NCBI RefSeq assembly: GCF_900104115.1
Contig: NZ_FNJM01000001.1
Span: forward strand, 329,374-393,373
DNA length: 64,000 nucleotides
Direction of reading: 5' to 3'
Origin: Clostridium gasigenes
GTDB lineage: Bacteria > Bacillota > Clostridia > Clostridiales > Clostridiaceae
The notes under the pieces: generated by a model
What the model saw: only the letters and a program-made list of their open reading frames with translations
What the model was told of the DNA's origin: nothing
Databases searched by the model: none
Position numbers and translations under genes: made by a program
In this document: one piece after another, positions 32,969 through 40,842 of the stretch
How positions within the stretch are numbered: position 1 is the first letter of the stretch
How the letters are laid out: every line of letters starts with the position of its first letter

Positions 32969-33763
32969 ATGATAATAGCAAACAGACAAGGGCATACAAA
33001 AGCAAGTCCTGGAGCAAGTGATGTGCTAAATGAAATAATAGAAAATGAACCTTTATTAAAAGAAGTTAATAGGTTATTAATAGAAAAAGGACACAAAATA
33101 GTTTCTTGCTATCCTGGTGATGGGATAGGGGGGGAAGAATGGAATATAGGAGTAGCTAAGGCTAATAGTAGTGGTGCATATTTATTCTTTAGTATCCATT
33201 TCAACTCTACTAGAGGTGCATATGGCTGTGAAATACTAACATCATCTATGGATAGGACTATTTTACCTTATGCAAACAAAATACTTTCTAATTTGCAAAG
33301 TTTAGGTTTTACAAATAGGGGTATAAAGATTAGGGATGATTTGGCTGAAACGGTCGGAATTGATTTTCCTACCATGATCATAGAGGTGTGCTTCATCCAC
33401 GAAAAGGATGCAGAAATTTATAAAAGAGTTGGAATGAATAGAGTTGCAAGAGCAATAGCAAATGGTATAGATAATTCAATTTCATTAACAGAAAATAATA
33501 CAAAAATAGAGGAGGAAATTAAAGTGGAAAATATAGTAGTATTCGGAAATGACATAGACAAAAGAGGTGCAGAGTATTTAGCAGATAAATTACAATGTGC
33601 TACAATTTCAAAAAATACACCTTATGACTTTTCAAGAATAAAAAATGTATATTGCATAGGCGGAAAGCAAGGAGAATTTACAGGATATTGTACTAAATTC
33701 ATAAGTGGGGCAAGTAGATACGATACTTGCCAAGCTGTATTAAATTTCATTAAAACAATATAA
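32969..33763 (+). CDS. endolysin, N-acetylmuramoyl-L-alanine amidase
   Basis: A 264-residue lysin. The N-terminal ~180 residues are Amidase_3: QGHTKASPGASD with the first zinc histidine, FFSIHFNSTRGAYGCE with the second, and MIIEVCFIHE with the catalytic glutamate. The C-terminal ~80 residues resemble the wall-binding domain of CD27L/CTP1L endolysins (NDIDKRGAEYLADKL, ISGASRYDTCQAVLNFI). An internal GTG can make that domain alone. Confidence 0.9.
   Translation: MIIANRQGHTKASPGASDVLNEIIENEPLLKEVNRLLIEKGHKIVSCYPGDGIGGEEWNIGVAKANSSGAYLFFSIHFNSTRGAYGCEILTSSMDRTILPYANKILSNLQSLGFTNRGIKIRDDLAETVGIDFPTMIIEVCFIHEKDAEIYKRVGMNRVARAIANGIDNSISLTENNTKIEEEIKVENIVVFGNDIDKRGAEYLADKLQCATISKNTPYDFSRIKNVYCIGGKQGEFTGYCTKFISGASRYDTCQAVLNFIKTI
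33524..33763 (+). CDS. internally translated wall-binding domain of the endolysin
   Basis: Inside the amidase gene, AGAGGAGGAAATTAAA is followed by GTG at 33524, in frame with the main product (codon 186). Spacing is eight bases after GGAGG. This would make a 79-residue wall-binding fragment (VENIVVFGNDIDK onward). CD27L and CTP1L endolysins are known to use such an internal start, and the fragment joins the full-length enzyme. The ribosome site is seen; the use of it is inferred. Confidence 0.7.
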   Translation: MENIVVFGNDIDKRGAEYLADKLQCATISKNTPYDFSRIKNVYCIGGKQGEFTGYCTKFISGASRYDTCQAVLNFIKTI

Positions 33764-33769
33764 TTCAAG

Positions 33770-33812
33770 GGCTAGAAAGTAGAGAGAAATCTTTATTTTC
33801 TAGCCTTTTTTG
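33770..33812 (+). terminator. terminator after the endolysin
   Basis: GGCTAGAAA (33770-33778) pairs with TTTCTAGCC (33797-33805), then TTTTTTG. It ends the late operon. Confidence 0.75.
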
Positions 33813-33906
33813 TTTTATATGGAATTAACTATCGGTTAAGTCTTCTACTTTTTTGAGTTATATAGTAATATAATGGTACAAGGTAAAAAAAGGGAGGGGT
33901 AAAAAC

Positions 33907-34707
33907 ATGAATTTATTTTTGGCGAGAGTAGTATTTGTAGTATTTGCAATTTTATTAATAGTGAGTTTTATTTCTATATTTAATAAGAAATTTAGAAATA
34001 AAAAGATTTATATAGCTTTACCAATACTATTATTAACACTAATAGTAGCTTATAATATTGATACAAGAATTCCGAATAAAGAATTAAAGGTTGAGTATTC
34101 TTCAATTGGTGAATTATTTAAAGATAAAGGGGATTCAATGAAGAGTTGGGTACCAGAAGATTGCAAAGGATTAGTTAAATTATATAGTGAGGGACAAGTA
34201 TTAAATCCATATGATAGCACTAATTTTGTAGGTGATTATGAAAGTTTTAGCGATGAGTGCAAGGATATAGTTAAAGATGTATATGCATCGGAAAAGAAAA
34301 AGCAAGATGAAAGAATTGAAAAATACAAAGAAGAGGAACTTAAAAAGACAGAAGAATTTAATGCACAATATCCTAATGTTACATATGTAGATGTGAAGGA
34401 TGTTAATCAAGCAATAGAGAAGGCTAAGAATTTAGTAACTTCACAAATTAATAATAATATTCAAATAAAAGATAATTTTAAAATAATAGATGCATCATAT
34501 AACAAGATGACAATAGAGGTTTTTGACACAGAGTTTACAAATGGTGCTGCTGTTGCAGTTCAAAATATTATATTTACTGCATATCAAGATGCAGGGTTAT
34601 CAAGAGATAGTAGTTCTCCTAAAGAAATAACTGCAATAATAAAATGCGGAGAAGGAATTAGGGAAGCAAGTTGGGAATTGGGTAAAGCACCAGTAAGAAA
34701 AGAATAG
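33907..34707 (+). CDS. accessory membrane-anchored protein near attR
   Basis: A 266-residue protein with two N-terminal membrane segments (VVFVVFAILLIVSFISIF and IYIALPILLLTLIVAYNI) and an external or cytoplasmic soluble region. That region holds a K/E coiled coil (about residues 120-155) and a folded C-terminal part. It lies between the lysis genes and attR, a classic cargo spot. A -10 TAATAT/TATAAT lies at about 33868-33873. GGGAGGGG precedes ATG. No family recognised. Confidence 0.65.
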   Translation: MNLFLARVVFVVFAILLIVSFISIFNKKFRNKKIYIALPILLLTLIVAYNIDTRIPNKELKVEYSSIGELFKDKGDSMKSWVPEDCKGLVKLYSEGQVLNPYDSTNFVGDYESFSDECKDIVKDVYASEKKKQDERIEKYKEEELKKTEEFNAQYPNVTYVDVKDVNQAIEKAKNLVTSQINNNIQIKDNFKIIDASYNKMTIEVFDTEFTNGAAVAVQNIIFTAYQDAGLSRDSSSPKEITAIIKCGEGIREASWELGKAPVRKE

Positions 34708-34762
34708 GTAGGTTGGGAATGCAATTATACTAATATAAATAAGGTACTATTAAATATAGTAA

Positions 34763-34805
34763 AAAATGCTAATAAGTAAAAAATACTTATTAGCATTTTT
34801 AATTT
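34763..34805 (+). terminator. strong terminator at the prophage right end
   Basis: A 16-bp perfect stem (AAAATGCTAATAAGTA with TACTTATTAGCATTTT, 34763-34778 and 34784-34799), then TAATTTT. It insulates the host gene downstream of attR. Confidence 0.8.
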
Positions 34806-34922
34806 TAGAAAGTTCTAAAGATGAGCATATTGAATAAAAATATAATATAGAAATAAAAAAAGGAAAATGTAATAGTCTACTGTGCAAATGTGTATAGACA
34901 AACTATACTAAAAATAGTTTTT

Positions 34923-34946
34923 AAAGGCACAAAAAAGGCACAAAAA
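34923..34946 (+). repeat. right arm-type integrase site
   Basis: 24 bp identical to 173-196, same orientation, with two GGCACAAAAA units. It lies 31 bp before the attR repeat. Confidence 0.6.
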
Positions 34947-34977
34947 AATATAATATAGAGTTATAATAAGTATTGTG

Positions 34978-35072
34978 AAAAATACTTGAATCTTACTAAC
35001 ATCACATGAATAGATAATTAAGACTGATATAGTTATTTTAAGTTGAAACGAAGATAATAATAAAGTATAATT
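34978..35072 (+). repeat. attR copy of the 95-bp attachment repeat
   Basis: Identical to 1..95. It contains the same promoter and lies upstream of the host DUF1292 gene, so the attB site is the 5' region of that gene. Confidence 0.92.
35043..35071 (+). promoter_or_regulatory. host promoter within attR
   Basis: TTGAAA (35043-35048), N17, TATAAT (35066-35071). Transcription would start near 35078 and read the DUF1292 gene at 35116. The phage copy restores this promoter after integration. Confidence 0.65.
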
Positions 35073-35115
35073 ACAATAAAATATTTTAAAGAGGTTTAAA
35101 GAGGAGATAATTATT

Positions 35116-35385
35116 ATGGATGAAACAAATGTAGAAATAGAAGAAGAAAGAGTTATAAGAACATTCTTAGATGAAGATGGAAATAAGGTGCAATTTGAAG
35201 CAATAGCTGAAATATATTTAGAAAAGCAGGGATATCTTTTATTAGCACCAATGAATGATGAAGAATCAGAAGATGTTTTTGTTTTTAGAATGGATGAAAT
35301 AGATGGAAAAGAAGAACTAAATATTGTAGAAGATGATAAAGAATTTATAGCTGTAAAAAAAGAATATAAAAAATTATTATATTAA
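35116..35385 (+). CDS. DUF1292 family protein (YrzB-like)
   Basis: An 89-residue acidic protein with the DUF1292 pattern: VIRTFLDEDGNKVQFEAIAE, YLLLAPMNDEESEDVFVFRM, then a helical end. In Clostridia this gene usually follows alaS, ireB and ruvX; those would lie on the other side of the prophage, outside the window. AGAGGAGATAATT precedes ATG. Function unknown. Its promoter is in the phage att site. Confidence 0.88.
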   Translation: MDETNVEIEEERVIRTFLDEDGNKVQFEAIAEIYLEKQGYLLLAPMNDEESEDVFVFRMDEIDGKEELNIVEDDKEFIAVKKEYKKLLY

Positions 35386-35398
35386 GGGGTGTAAAAAT

Positions 35399-35794
35399 AT
35401 GAAAAGTACAGAAATATTAAGCATATTAGAAAAAAATGGTTTATCAGAAATTGAAGAATTAAAAAATGAAGAGGATCATGTATTAGTAAAGTTCTATTTT
35501 GATTTTGATAATGTAGTTTTAAATGCGGCAAAAGCCTATTCAAATGAAGAAAGTGATTATGAATTTGAAAGTAAAGAATGGTTCTCGGAGTATTTTATAC
35601 CATATCTTTATGATTATGCAAACGATGAAGTATTAGAAATAGTAGAAGAAATAGTAGAAGAAATAGATATTGAAGGGGAACTTATGGCATTCCAAATAGA
35701 TAATAAAAATTCTAATTTTGTTCAATTTATGGCATTATTTACAGAAAGAGAGAATACGTTAACAATAGAGGAAGCGGTAAAGGATTTCATTTAA
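35399..35794 (+). CDS. acidic conserved hypothetical protein, 131 residues
   Basis: A strongly acidic protein (for example VLEIVEEIVEEIDIEGELMA) with FVQFMALFTERENTLTIEEA at the end. No motif recognised. It lies 13 bp after the DUF1292 gene and is probably cotranscribed. Likely a conserved clostridial protein from its position. Confidence 0.7.
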   Translation: MKSTEILSILEKNGLSEIEELKNEEDHVLVKFYFDFDNVVLNAAKAYSNEESDYEFESKEWFSEYFIPYLYDYANDEVLEIVEEIVEEIDIEGELMAFQIDNKNSNFVQFMALFTERENTLTIEEAVKDFI

Positions 35795-35828
35795 TATATA
35801 TAGTTAAGTTTTGAATTAAAAAATATAC

Positions 35829-35856
35829 TTGAAATATTAATAATATATGCTATAAT
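35829..35856 (+). promoter_or_regulatory. promoter of the structured RNA
   Basis: TTGAAA (35829-35834), 16-bp spacer, TATAAT (35851-35856), the best promoter match in this part of the chromosome. A start near 35863 is predicted. Confidence 0.7.
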
Positions 35857-35862
35857 AAAGTC

Positions 35863-36099
35863 ATACTAAATCCTAGGATGTGCGCTAAGCTTGAGATGTT
35901 CAACCTACATTAATTATTCGGGATTTGCGATAGCTTTTAAATATGCCGGGCTTCAGAAATTCGCTTTTTAGCGGCAGAAGATGGCAGACGTAAAGTGAGC
36001 TTAACCCACCTGCGAGACGCAGGTATGAATATCTAAGCCACCGGCATTTCGGGAATAGCATATGCATTTAGCACCTCATTTTATATGGGGTGTTTTTTT
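35863..36099 (+). ncRNA. ssrS: structured RNA, probably 6S RNA
   Basis: A 413-bp gap with no ORF holds a GC-richer stretch with its own promoter and terminator, about 237 nt. The closing ends can pair: GCTAAGCTTGAGATG with CATTTCGGGAATAGC. GAGATGTTC and CGGCATTTCGG resemble the ends of 6S RNA (E. coli GAGATGTTCGC and CGGCATCTCGG). Inner hairpins include CCTGCG/CGCAGG and ATGCCGG/CCGGCAT, an alternative pairing to the closing stem. 6S RNA binds sigma-70-type RNA polymerase. Another clostridial RNA class is possible. Confidence 0.6.
36071..36099 (+). terminator. terminator of the structured RNA
   Basis: CACCTCA (36072-36078) pairs with TGGGGTG (36086-36092), then TTTTTTT. Confidence 0.8.
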
Positions 36100-36206
36100 A
36101 TATTTTTGAATATAAAAAATAACCTAGGATAAAATAAAACCTTGCAAGTTTTAAATTTCATAAGTTATTTTTAATTATAAACAATTTATTAAATATTAAA
36201 ATATAT

Positions 36207-36437
36207 CTAAGCAATTTTTTTCAACCTTTTTAAGTCTTTGGATATAGTTAGGCAATTAGGGGTTGATTCATTTTTAATATGGTTAATGTAAAGTATTTTT
36301 TGACGTGTATAAACTAGCCTGTCTAAGTTTTGTGAAAGATAAAGTATAAGTCTATTTCGTGGAGAAAAAAATTTTAAAAGAAAATTTAAAAGCTTTTTTC
36401 TTATTATTATATCTTTTTCAAGAGAACGGTTAATCAT
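36207..36437 (-). CDS. Spo0E-family aspartyl-phosphate phosphatase-like protein
   Basis: A 76-residue protein with the Spo0E pattern in its middle: RNRLILYLSQNLDRLVYTRQ, including S-x-x-x-D. These small two-helix proteins dephosphorylate Spo0A~P. I chose ATG at 36437, eight bases after AGAGG; GTG at 36446 is also in frame. Its C-terminal extension (about 20 basic residues) is longer than usual. The upstream 320-bp gap contains two Spo0A-box-like sites, suggesting feedback. Confidence 0.72.
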   Translation of the reverse strand: MINRSLEKDIIIRKKLLNFLLKFFSPRNRLILYLSQNLDRLVYTRQKILYINHIKNESTPNCLTISKDLKRLKKIA

Positions 36438-36446
36438 TAATATCAC

Positions 36447-36766
36447 CTCTTTAAATATTACAAAATATTATTGTTTGTAACATAATTATATCAAATAGGA
36501 TAAAAATGTAAAACAAAACCGTTTTACAAATAGCTACAAAAAAATGCAAATAGTTACAAATGGTATCCTGTAAATAAAAAATAAATAAAAAAGTCCTTGT
36601 CGATAAAAAACTAACTTACCACAAATGTTAAATAAAATGGAATTTAAGTAACAAAATGTAAAAAATATAAAATGTCGAATTTTTATAAGTTGATATTAAA
36701 GTAAATAGAAGGTAAAATATATACATAGATAATAAATAAACAAAAGGAAAAAAAGGAGAAAATGAT
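36447..36766. promoter_or_regulatory. intergenic region with Spo0A-box-like sites
   Basis: No gene in 320 bp. TGTCGAA (36673-36679) is a perfect 0A box and TGTCGAT (36598-36604) differs by one base. It is between the Spo0E-like gene (leftward) and UPF0291 (rightward). Short GTTACAAA/GCTACAAA-type repeats occur near 36525-36560. Confidence 0.5.
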
Positions 36767-36976
36767 ATGGATTACAAAGATACTAAAATAGATGATATAA
36801 TAAAGATGATAAATGAGTTATATAAGAAGTCAAAAGAAGAAGGGTTAAGTGAAGAAGAAAAAGTAGAACAAGAAAACCTAAGAAGAGTATATATAGATAA
36901 TATTAAGTCGAATTTTAAAGTTCAATTAGATGGAGTTAAGCCAAATAATCCGGTTAAACCATCTTTAAAAAAATAA
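36767..36976 (+). CDS. UPF0291 (DUF896, YnzC-like) protein
   Basis: A 69-residue protein with IINELYKKSKEEGLSEEEKV-like helix pair and FKVQLDGVKP, the DUF896 pattern. YnzC of Bacillus belongs to the SOS-linked yneA operon, but no function is established. AAAAGGAGAAAATGAT precedes ATG. Confidence 0.85.
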   Translation: MDYKDTKIDDIIKMINELYKKSKEEGLSEEEKVEQENLRRVYIDNIKSNFKVQLDGVKPNNPVKPSLKK

Positions 36977-37002
36977 AACTAATAATTAAAGGGTGATGAT
37001 GA

Positions 37003-37914
37003 ATGTCAGTTACAGTAGAAAAACTAATAAAAGACTTTGATCTAGAAGTTTTGGGATCAGGAGAAAAAGATAGTATGGTATCAGTAAATGATATTAATAG
37101 ACCCGGGTTACAATTAGCAGGTTTTTACAACTATTTTTCTCCAGAAAGAATACAAGTTATAGGTAAGGCTGAGTGGAGCTTTTTAGATGATATGCAAATA
37201 GAACTAAGAAAAAAAAGAATTAATAAATATTTTAGCTTTAATTTAAAGTGTTTAATAATTACAAGAGGGTTAGAACCCCACGAGGAAGTTATGAAAGCAG
37301 CTAAAAAAAATAAAATATGGATATTAAGAAGTAAGCTTGTAACAACTAAATTTATGAGCAAACTTACAATATATCTTGCAGATAAGCTTGCACCAGAAAC
37401 AAGGTTACACGGAGTATTAGTTGATGTTTATGGAATTGGAATTTTAATAACTGGTGAAAGTGGTATAGGTAAAAGTGAAACGGCTTTAGAACTTATAAAA
37501 AGAGGCCATAGACTTATAACGGATGATGCAGTAGATATTAGAGAAATTGATGGGGACTTAATAGGAACATCACCTAAGATAACTATAGGGATGTTAGAGG
37601 TTAGAGGAATAGGTATTATAGATGTATCATCGTTGTATGGGTTAAGTTCAATATTGCAATCAAAGGGTGTTACACTAATAATGCATTTTGAGCACTGGAA
37701 AGATGATGGAGATTATGATAGATTAGGGCTTGATAAAGAATATCAAGAAATACTAGGTGTTAAAGTTAGAAGATTAAGAATTCCAGTAAGACCAGGTAGG
37801 AATATAGCTGTGATAATAGAAGCGGCCGCAGTAAATTACAGATATTCATTAATGTCTGAAGTTACTCCTGTAGATATTATAGAAAGTAGAATGGGAAAAC
37901 CTGATGAGGAATAA
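37003..37914 (+). CDS. hprK: HPr kinase/phosphorylase
   Basis: A 303-residue bifunctional enzyme that phosphorylates and dephosphorylates Ser46 of HPr, setting carbon catabolite repression. Walker A is GESGIGKSETALELIKRGH (about residues 153-171). The signature LEVRGIGIIDV and the downstream VKVRRLRIPVRPGRNIAVII are both typical. Length is standard. GGGTGATGATGA precedes ATG. It is followed by the M18 aminopeptidase on the same strand. Confidence 0.96.
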   Translation: MSVTVEKLIKDFDLEVLGSGEKDSMVSVNDINRPGLQLAGFYNYFSPERIQVIGKAEWSFLDDMQIELRKKRINKYFSFNLKCLIITRGLEPHEEVMKAAKKNKIWILRSKLVTTKFMSKLTIYLADKLAPETRLHGVLVDVYGIGILITGESGIGKSETALELIKRGHRLITDDAVDIREIDGDLIGTSPKITIGMLEVRGIGIIDVSSLYGLSSILQSKGVTLIMHFEHWKDDGDYDRLGLDKEYQEILGVKVRRLRIPVRPGRNIAVIIEAAAVNYRYSLMSEVTPVDIIESRMGKPDEE

Positions 37915-37959
37915 ACTAACAAAATGACTAAATAATATTTAAATGTAGGAGGGTTAAAT

Positions 37960-39345
37960 ATGAGTGATAAAGATAAGAATGCTTGGTTAAAGTATGATAA
38001 GAGTGGAATAGAAGAAATATTTGATTTCTGTAATGGTTATAAAGAGTATACATCAGTATGTAAAACAGAAAGGGAATCAGTATTAACTGCTATAGATATG
38101 ATTGAAGCTATGGGATATAGGGATTTAGATGAAATAATAGAAAATAGTGAAACTTTAAAACCAGGAGATAAAGTGTACTCAAATAATAAAGATAAAACAT
38201 TAGTAGCATTTTTAATCGGGAAAAATCCTATTAAAGATGGTATGAGAATAATAGGATCACATGTAGATTCACCAAGATTGGATTTAAAGCAAAATCCATT
38301 ATATGAAGATGGAGAACTAGCTTTAATGGAAACTCACTATTATGGTGGAATTAAAAAATATCAATGGGTTGCAACTCCTTTATCATTACACGGAGTTGTT
38401 ATTAAGAAAGATGGAACTAAAATTGATGTTGTAATTGGTGAAGATGATAATGATCCTGTAATTGGAGTTTCAGACCTTTTAGTCCATTTAGCTGGAGAGC
38501 AACTACAAAAGAAAGCAAATGAAGTTATTGCAGGGGAAGATTTAAACATATTAGTTGGAAACATACCTGCTGTAGGTGAAGAAAAGGATGCTGTTAAAAA
38601 GAACATATTAAATCTTTTAAAAGAAAAGTATGATTTTGAAGAAGCAGATTTTATGTCAGCAGAAATAGAAGTAGTGCCAGCTGGTAAATCAAGAGATTAT
38701 GGATTAGATAAGAGCATGATTATGGCTTATGGTCAAGATGATAGAGTTTGTGCTTACACATCTATAATGGCATTACTAGAATTAGACCAAGTAGAATATA
38801 CTTCAGCAGTTTTACTAGTGGATAAAGAAGAAGTAGGAAGCCAAGGGGCAACTGGAATGCATTCAAGATTCTTTGAAAATATAGTAGCTGAACTTATGGA
38901 TAGAGCAGGGGAATACTCTGAGCTTAATTTAAGACGTGGACTATCAAATTCAAAAATGTTATCAGCGGATGTATCAGTAGCTTATGATCCTAATTATCCA
39001 AATGTTTCAGAAAAAAGAAATACAGCATACTTTGGGAGAGGACTGGTATTTAGTAAATATACTGGGTCAAGAGGTAAAAGTGGTTGTAATGATGCCAATC
39101 CGGAATTTATGGCATGGCTTAGAGATGTAATGGATAGTGAGAATGTATCTTATCAAACTGCAGAACTTGGAAAAGTAGATCAAGGTGGTGGCGGTACTAT
39201 AGCTTATATTTTAGCTCAGTACAATATGGAAGTTATAGATTGTGGAGTAGCACTTCATAATATGCATGCACCATGGGAAGTTGCAAGTAAAGTTGATATT
39301 TATGAAACAATGAAAGGCTACAGAGCCTTCTTAAAAGCAGAATAA
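37960..39345 (+). CDS. M18-family aminopeptidase
   Basis: A 461-residue zinc aminopeptidase. Metal-site segments are GSHVDSPRLDLKQNPLYED (H and D), YGQDDRVCAYTS, DKEEVGSQGATGMHSRF (E-E) and ALHNMHAPWEVASKVDIYE (H near the C-terminus). It is cytosolic with no signal peptide. Close to the apeA-type clostridial enzymes. GGAGGG precedes ATG. An inverted repeat after the gene also covers the next gene's ribosome site. Confidence 0.94.
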   Translation: MSDKDKNAWLKYDKSGIEEIFDFCNGYKEYTSVCKTERESVLTAIDMIEAMGYRDLDEIIENSETLKPGDKVYSNNKDKTLVAFLIGKNPIKDGMRIIGSHVDSPRLDLKQNPLYEDGELALMETHYYGGIKKYQWVATPLSLHGVVIKKDGTKIDVVIGEDDNDPVIGVSDLLVHLAGEQLQKKANEVIAGEDLNILVGNIPAVGEEKDAVKKNILNLLKEKYDFEEADFMSAEIEVVPAGKSRDYGLDKSMIMAYGQDDRVCAYTSIMALLELDQVEYTSAVLLVDKEEVGSQGATGMHSRFFENIVAELMDRAGEYSELNLRRGLSNSKMLSADVSVAYDPNYPNVSEKRNTAYFGRGLVFSKYTGSRGKSGCNDANPEFMAWLRDVMDSENVSYQTAELGKVDQGGGGTIAYILAQYNMEVIDCGVALHNMHAPWEVASKVDIYETMKGYRAFLKAE

Positions 39346-39417
39346 AGTTTTAATAAAGGACATTTAAATGAATAGTAAGTCAGTAGGGTATTATATTTAT
39401 TTAAATGTAGCTAATAC

Positions 39418-39494
39418 AAAAAGACCCTTCTTTTTCACAGGATTTACATTGTATGAATATAATGTAGTATAAATGAAAAAAGGAGGGTCTTTTT
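39418..39494 (+). promoter_or_regulatory. inverted repeat that can hide the holin ribosome site, with promoter in its loop
   Basis: 39418-39435 pairs with 39477-39494 over 18 bp, with one G-U pair. The 3' arm contains the whole AAGGAGGG site and ends at the base before ATG. A promoter (TTCACA 39435-39440, N18, TATAAT 39459-39464-like) lies inside the loop. Read-through RNA would form the hairpin; RNA started at the inner promoter would lack the 5' arm. Confidence 0.7.
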
Positions 39495-39734
39495 ATGAAG
39501 AGTTTTGACTGGTCAAGATTTAAAAATTATGGTCTGTGGGTTTCGATTATAGCCTTAATACCACTTTTATTAAATGCATGTGGAGTAGAGGTAGTAGCAG
39601 AGCAGTACCAATTAATAACAAACACTATTTTATCAACATTAGTAGCACTTGGGGTTGTAAGTAATCCAACAACATCTACAAAATGGTTTAATGATGATAA
39701 AAAAGAAGCGCAATTACCTGAAGAAAATAAATAG
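39495..39734 (+). CDS. orphan phiLC3-family holin
   Basis: A 79-residue protein with RFKNYGLWVSIIALIPLLLN and LSTLVALGVVSNPTTSTKWF, the phi LC3 holin pattern, with two membrane segments. No lysin or other phage gene is next to it, and it lies 4.4 kb outside the prophage. It may be a domesticated holin for protein export or lysis. A strong translation-blocking hairpin precedes it and a terminator follows. Confidence 0.85.
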   Translation: MKSFDWSRFKNYGLWVSIIALIPLLLNACGVEVVAEQYQLITNTILSTLVALGVVSNPTTSTKWFNDDKKEAQLPEENK

Positions 39735-39743
39735 TTAAAATAT

Positions 39744-39775
39744 TAGCCTGTAGCGCATTGCTACAGGCTTTAGAT
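39744..39775 (+). terminator. terminator after the orphan holin
   Basis: AGCCTGTAGC (39745-39754) pairs perfectly with GCTACAGGCT (39760-39769), then TAGATATTTTT. Confidence 0.7.
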
Positions 39776-39853
39776 ATTTTTAAAATACCTTCAGTATTTC
39801 TGATTTGTTATTTTGAAAATACTCTTGTATTATTTTTTTTGAATATGACTTAA

Positions 39854-40690
39854 TTATTTAATACTAGTAACCCAATTAAGTAGTTCATCAATGGGAATAA
39901 TAGGATTAATATATATTTCACCTATTACAGAATGTTTTGGATCATTTAAAACACCATGGCAATCAGAACCACAAGAAGTAAAAAGTTTCTTTGTTTTTAC
40001 TATTTCTAAAAGATTATTTGTTTGTTCTTCAGTATTTTGGGCATAAAGTGCTTCAATACCATCAAAATCAAATTTTAACATTTCTTCAAGCGGAGTCTTC
40101 TTAATATATATAGGATGAGCTAAAAATGCAAAAGCATTAAATCTTTTAAGAATTTCAATTCCTTCTTCAGTCGACATTTTTGTGGAAGCTACATAAGCCC
40201 TGCAATCATTTCCTATAATATTATTAAATATGTAAGTTGTATCATAAGGGTAGCCAGCATAAATTATAGCTTTAGCTATGTGAGGTCTAGTAATTGTATC
40301 TGTACCTCCAGCTAGAACCTTGTTAATATCTAGAGTTATTTTAAAATATTTTTCTAGTTTTTCAACAATTTTATAGGCACGTTCAATTCTATGTTGCTTA
40401 ATTTTATCAAGAATTTCTAATAACTCTGGGTTTTTATAATCATCACCTTTAAAAAAACCAAGAATATGAATAGATTCTCCATTGTGCTCAGTAGATAATT
40501 CGATTCCAGGAATTAATGTTATGCCAAGTTTTTTTGCCTCTTCGGAAGCTTCGAAAATCCCAGATACAGTATCGTGATCTGTTAGAGCGAGATATTTGAC
40601 TCCATTTTCAAATCCTTGCTTAACTACATCCTTTGGTGAAAACTTCCCGTCAGAGCTTGTTGAATGGGTATGTAAGTCGTATATACTCAT
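39854..40690 (-). CDS. PHP-domain phosphoesterase (TrpH/YciV-like)
   Basis: A 278-residue metal-dependent phosphoesterase. PHP motifs are YDLHTHSTSSDG (HxH), ALTDHDTVSG, PGIELSTEHNGESIHILG and CGSDCHG near the end. Relatives are 3',5'-nucleotide bisphosphate phosphatases and RNase AM (YciV). I chose ATG at 40690; GTG at 40702 is part of the ribosome-site stretch. Substrate is not proven here. Confidence 0.9.
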   Translation of the reverse strand: MSIYDLHTHSTSSDGKFSPKDVVKQGFENGVKYLALTDHDTVSGIFEASEEAKKLGITLIPGIELSTEHNGESIHILGFFKGDDYKNPELLEILDKIKQHRIERAYKIVEKLEKYFKITLDINKVLAGGTDTITRPHIAKAIIYAGYPYDTTYIFNNIIGNDCRAYVASTKMSTEEGIEILKRFNAFAFLAHPIYIKKTPLEEMLKFDFDGIEALYAQNTEEQTNNLLEIVKTKKLFTSCGSDCHGVLNDPKHSVIGEIYINPIIPIDELLNWVTSIK

Positions 40691-40842
40691 AATTAATAAC
40701 ACTCCTTTAAACTTATAGTTTTTTAAGACTAAAAGCTATGATATAATTTAAACATTATATTTATTTTAACATAAAAGATAAAATGTTTAAAATACTAATG
40801 GAGCTAAAAATATAGAAAGTTACTGAGGCTAGGGGGGATACT

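Larger units (their letters stand above)
1..35072. mobile_element. complete siphovirus-type prophage, about 35 kb
   Basis: A 95-bp perfect direct repeat bounds the element, and the repeat-to-repeat unit is 34,977 bp. Inside is a standard temperate siphophage layout: leftward integrase and repressor block, rightward early genes, HUH Rep, terminase, portal, head, tail, holin and amidase. All essential modules appear intact, so it may be inducible. The terminase and portal resemble PBSX/SPP1-type proteins, and there is a long tape measure and no contractile sheath gene. The window begins exactly at the left repeat, so that repeat could extend further left than seen. Confidence 0.95.
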
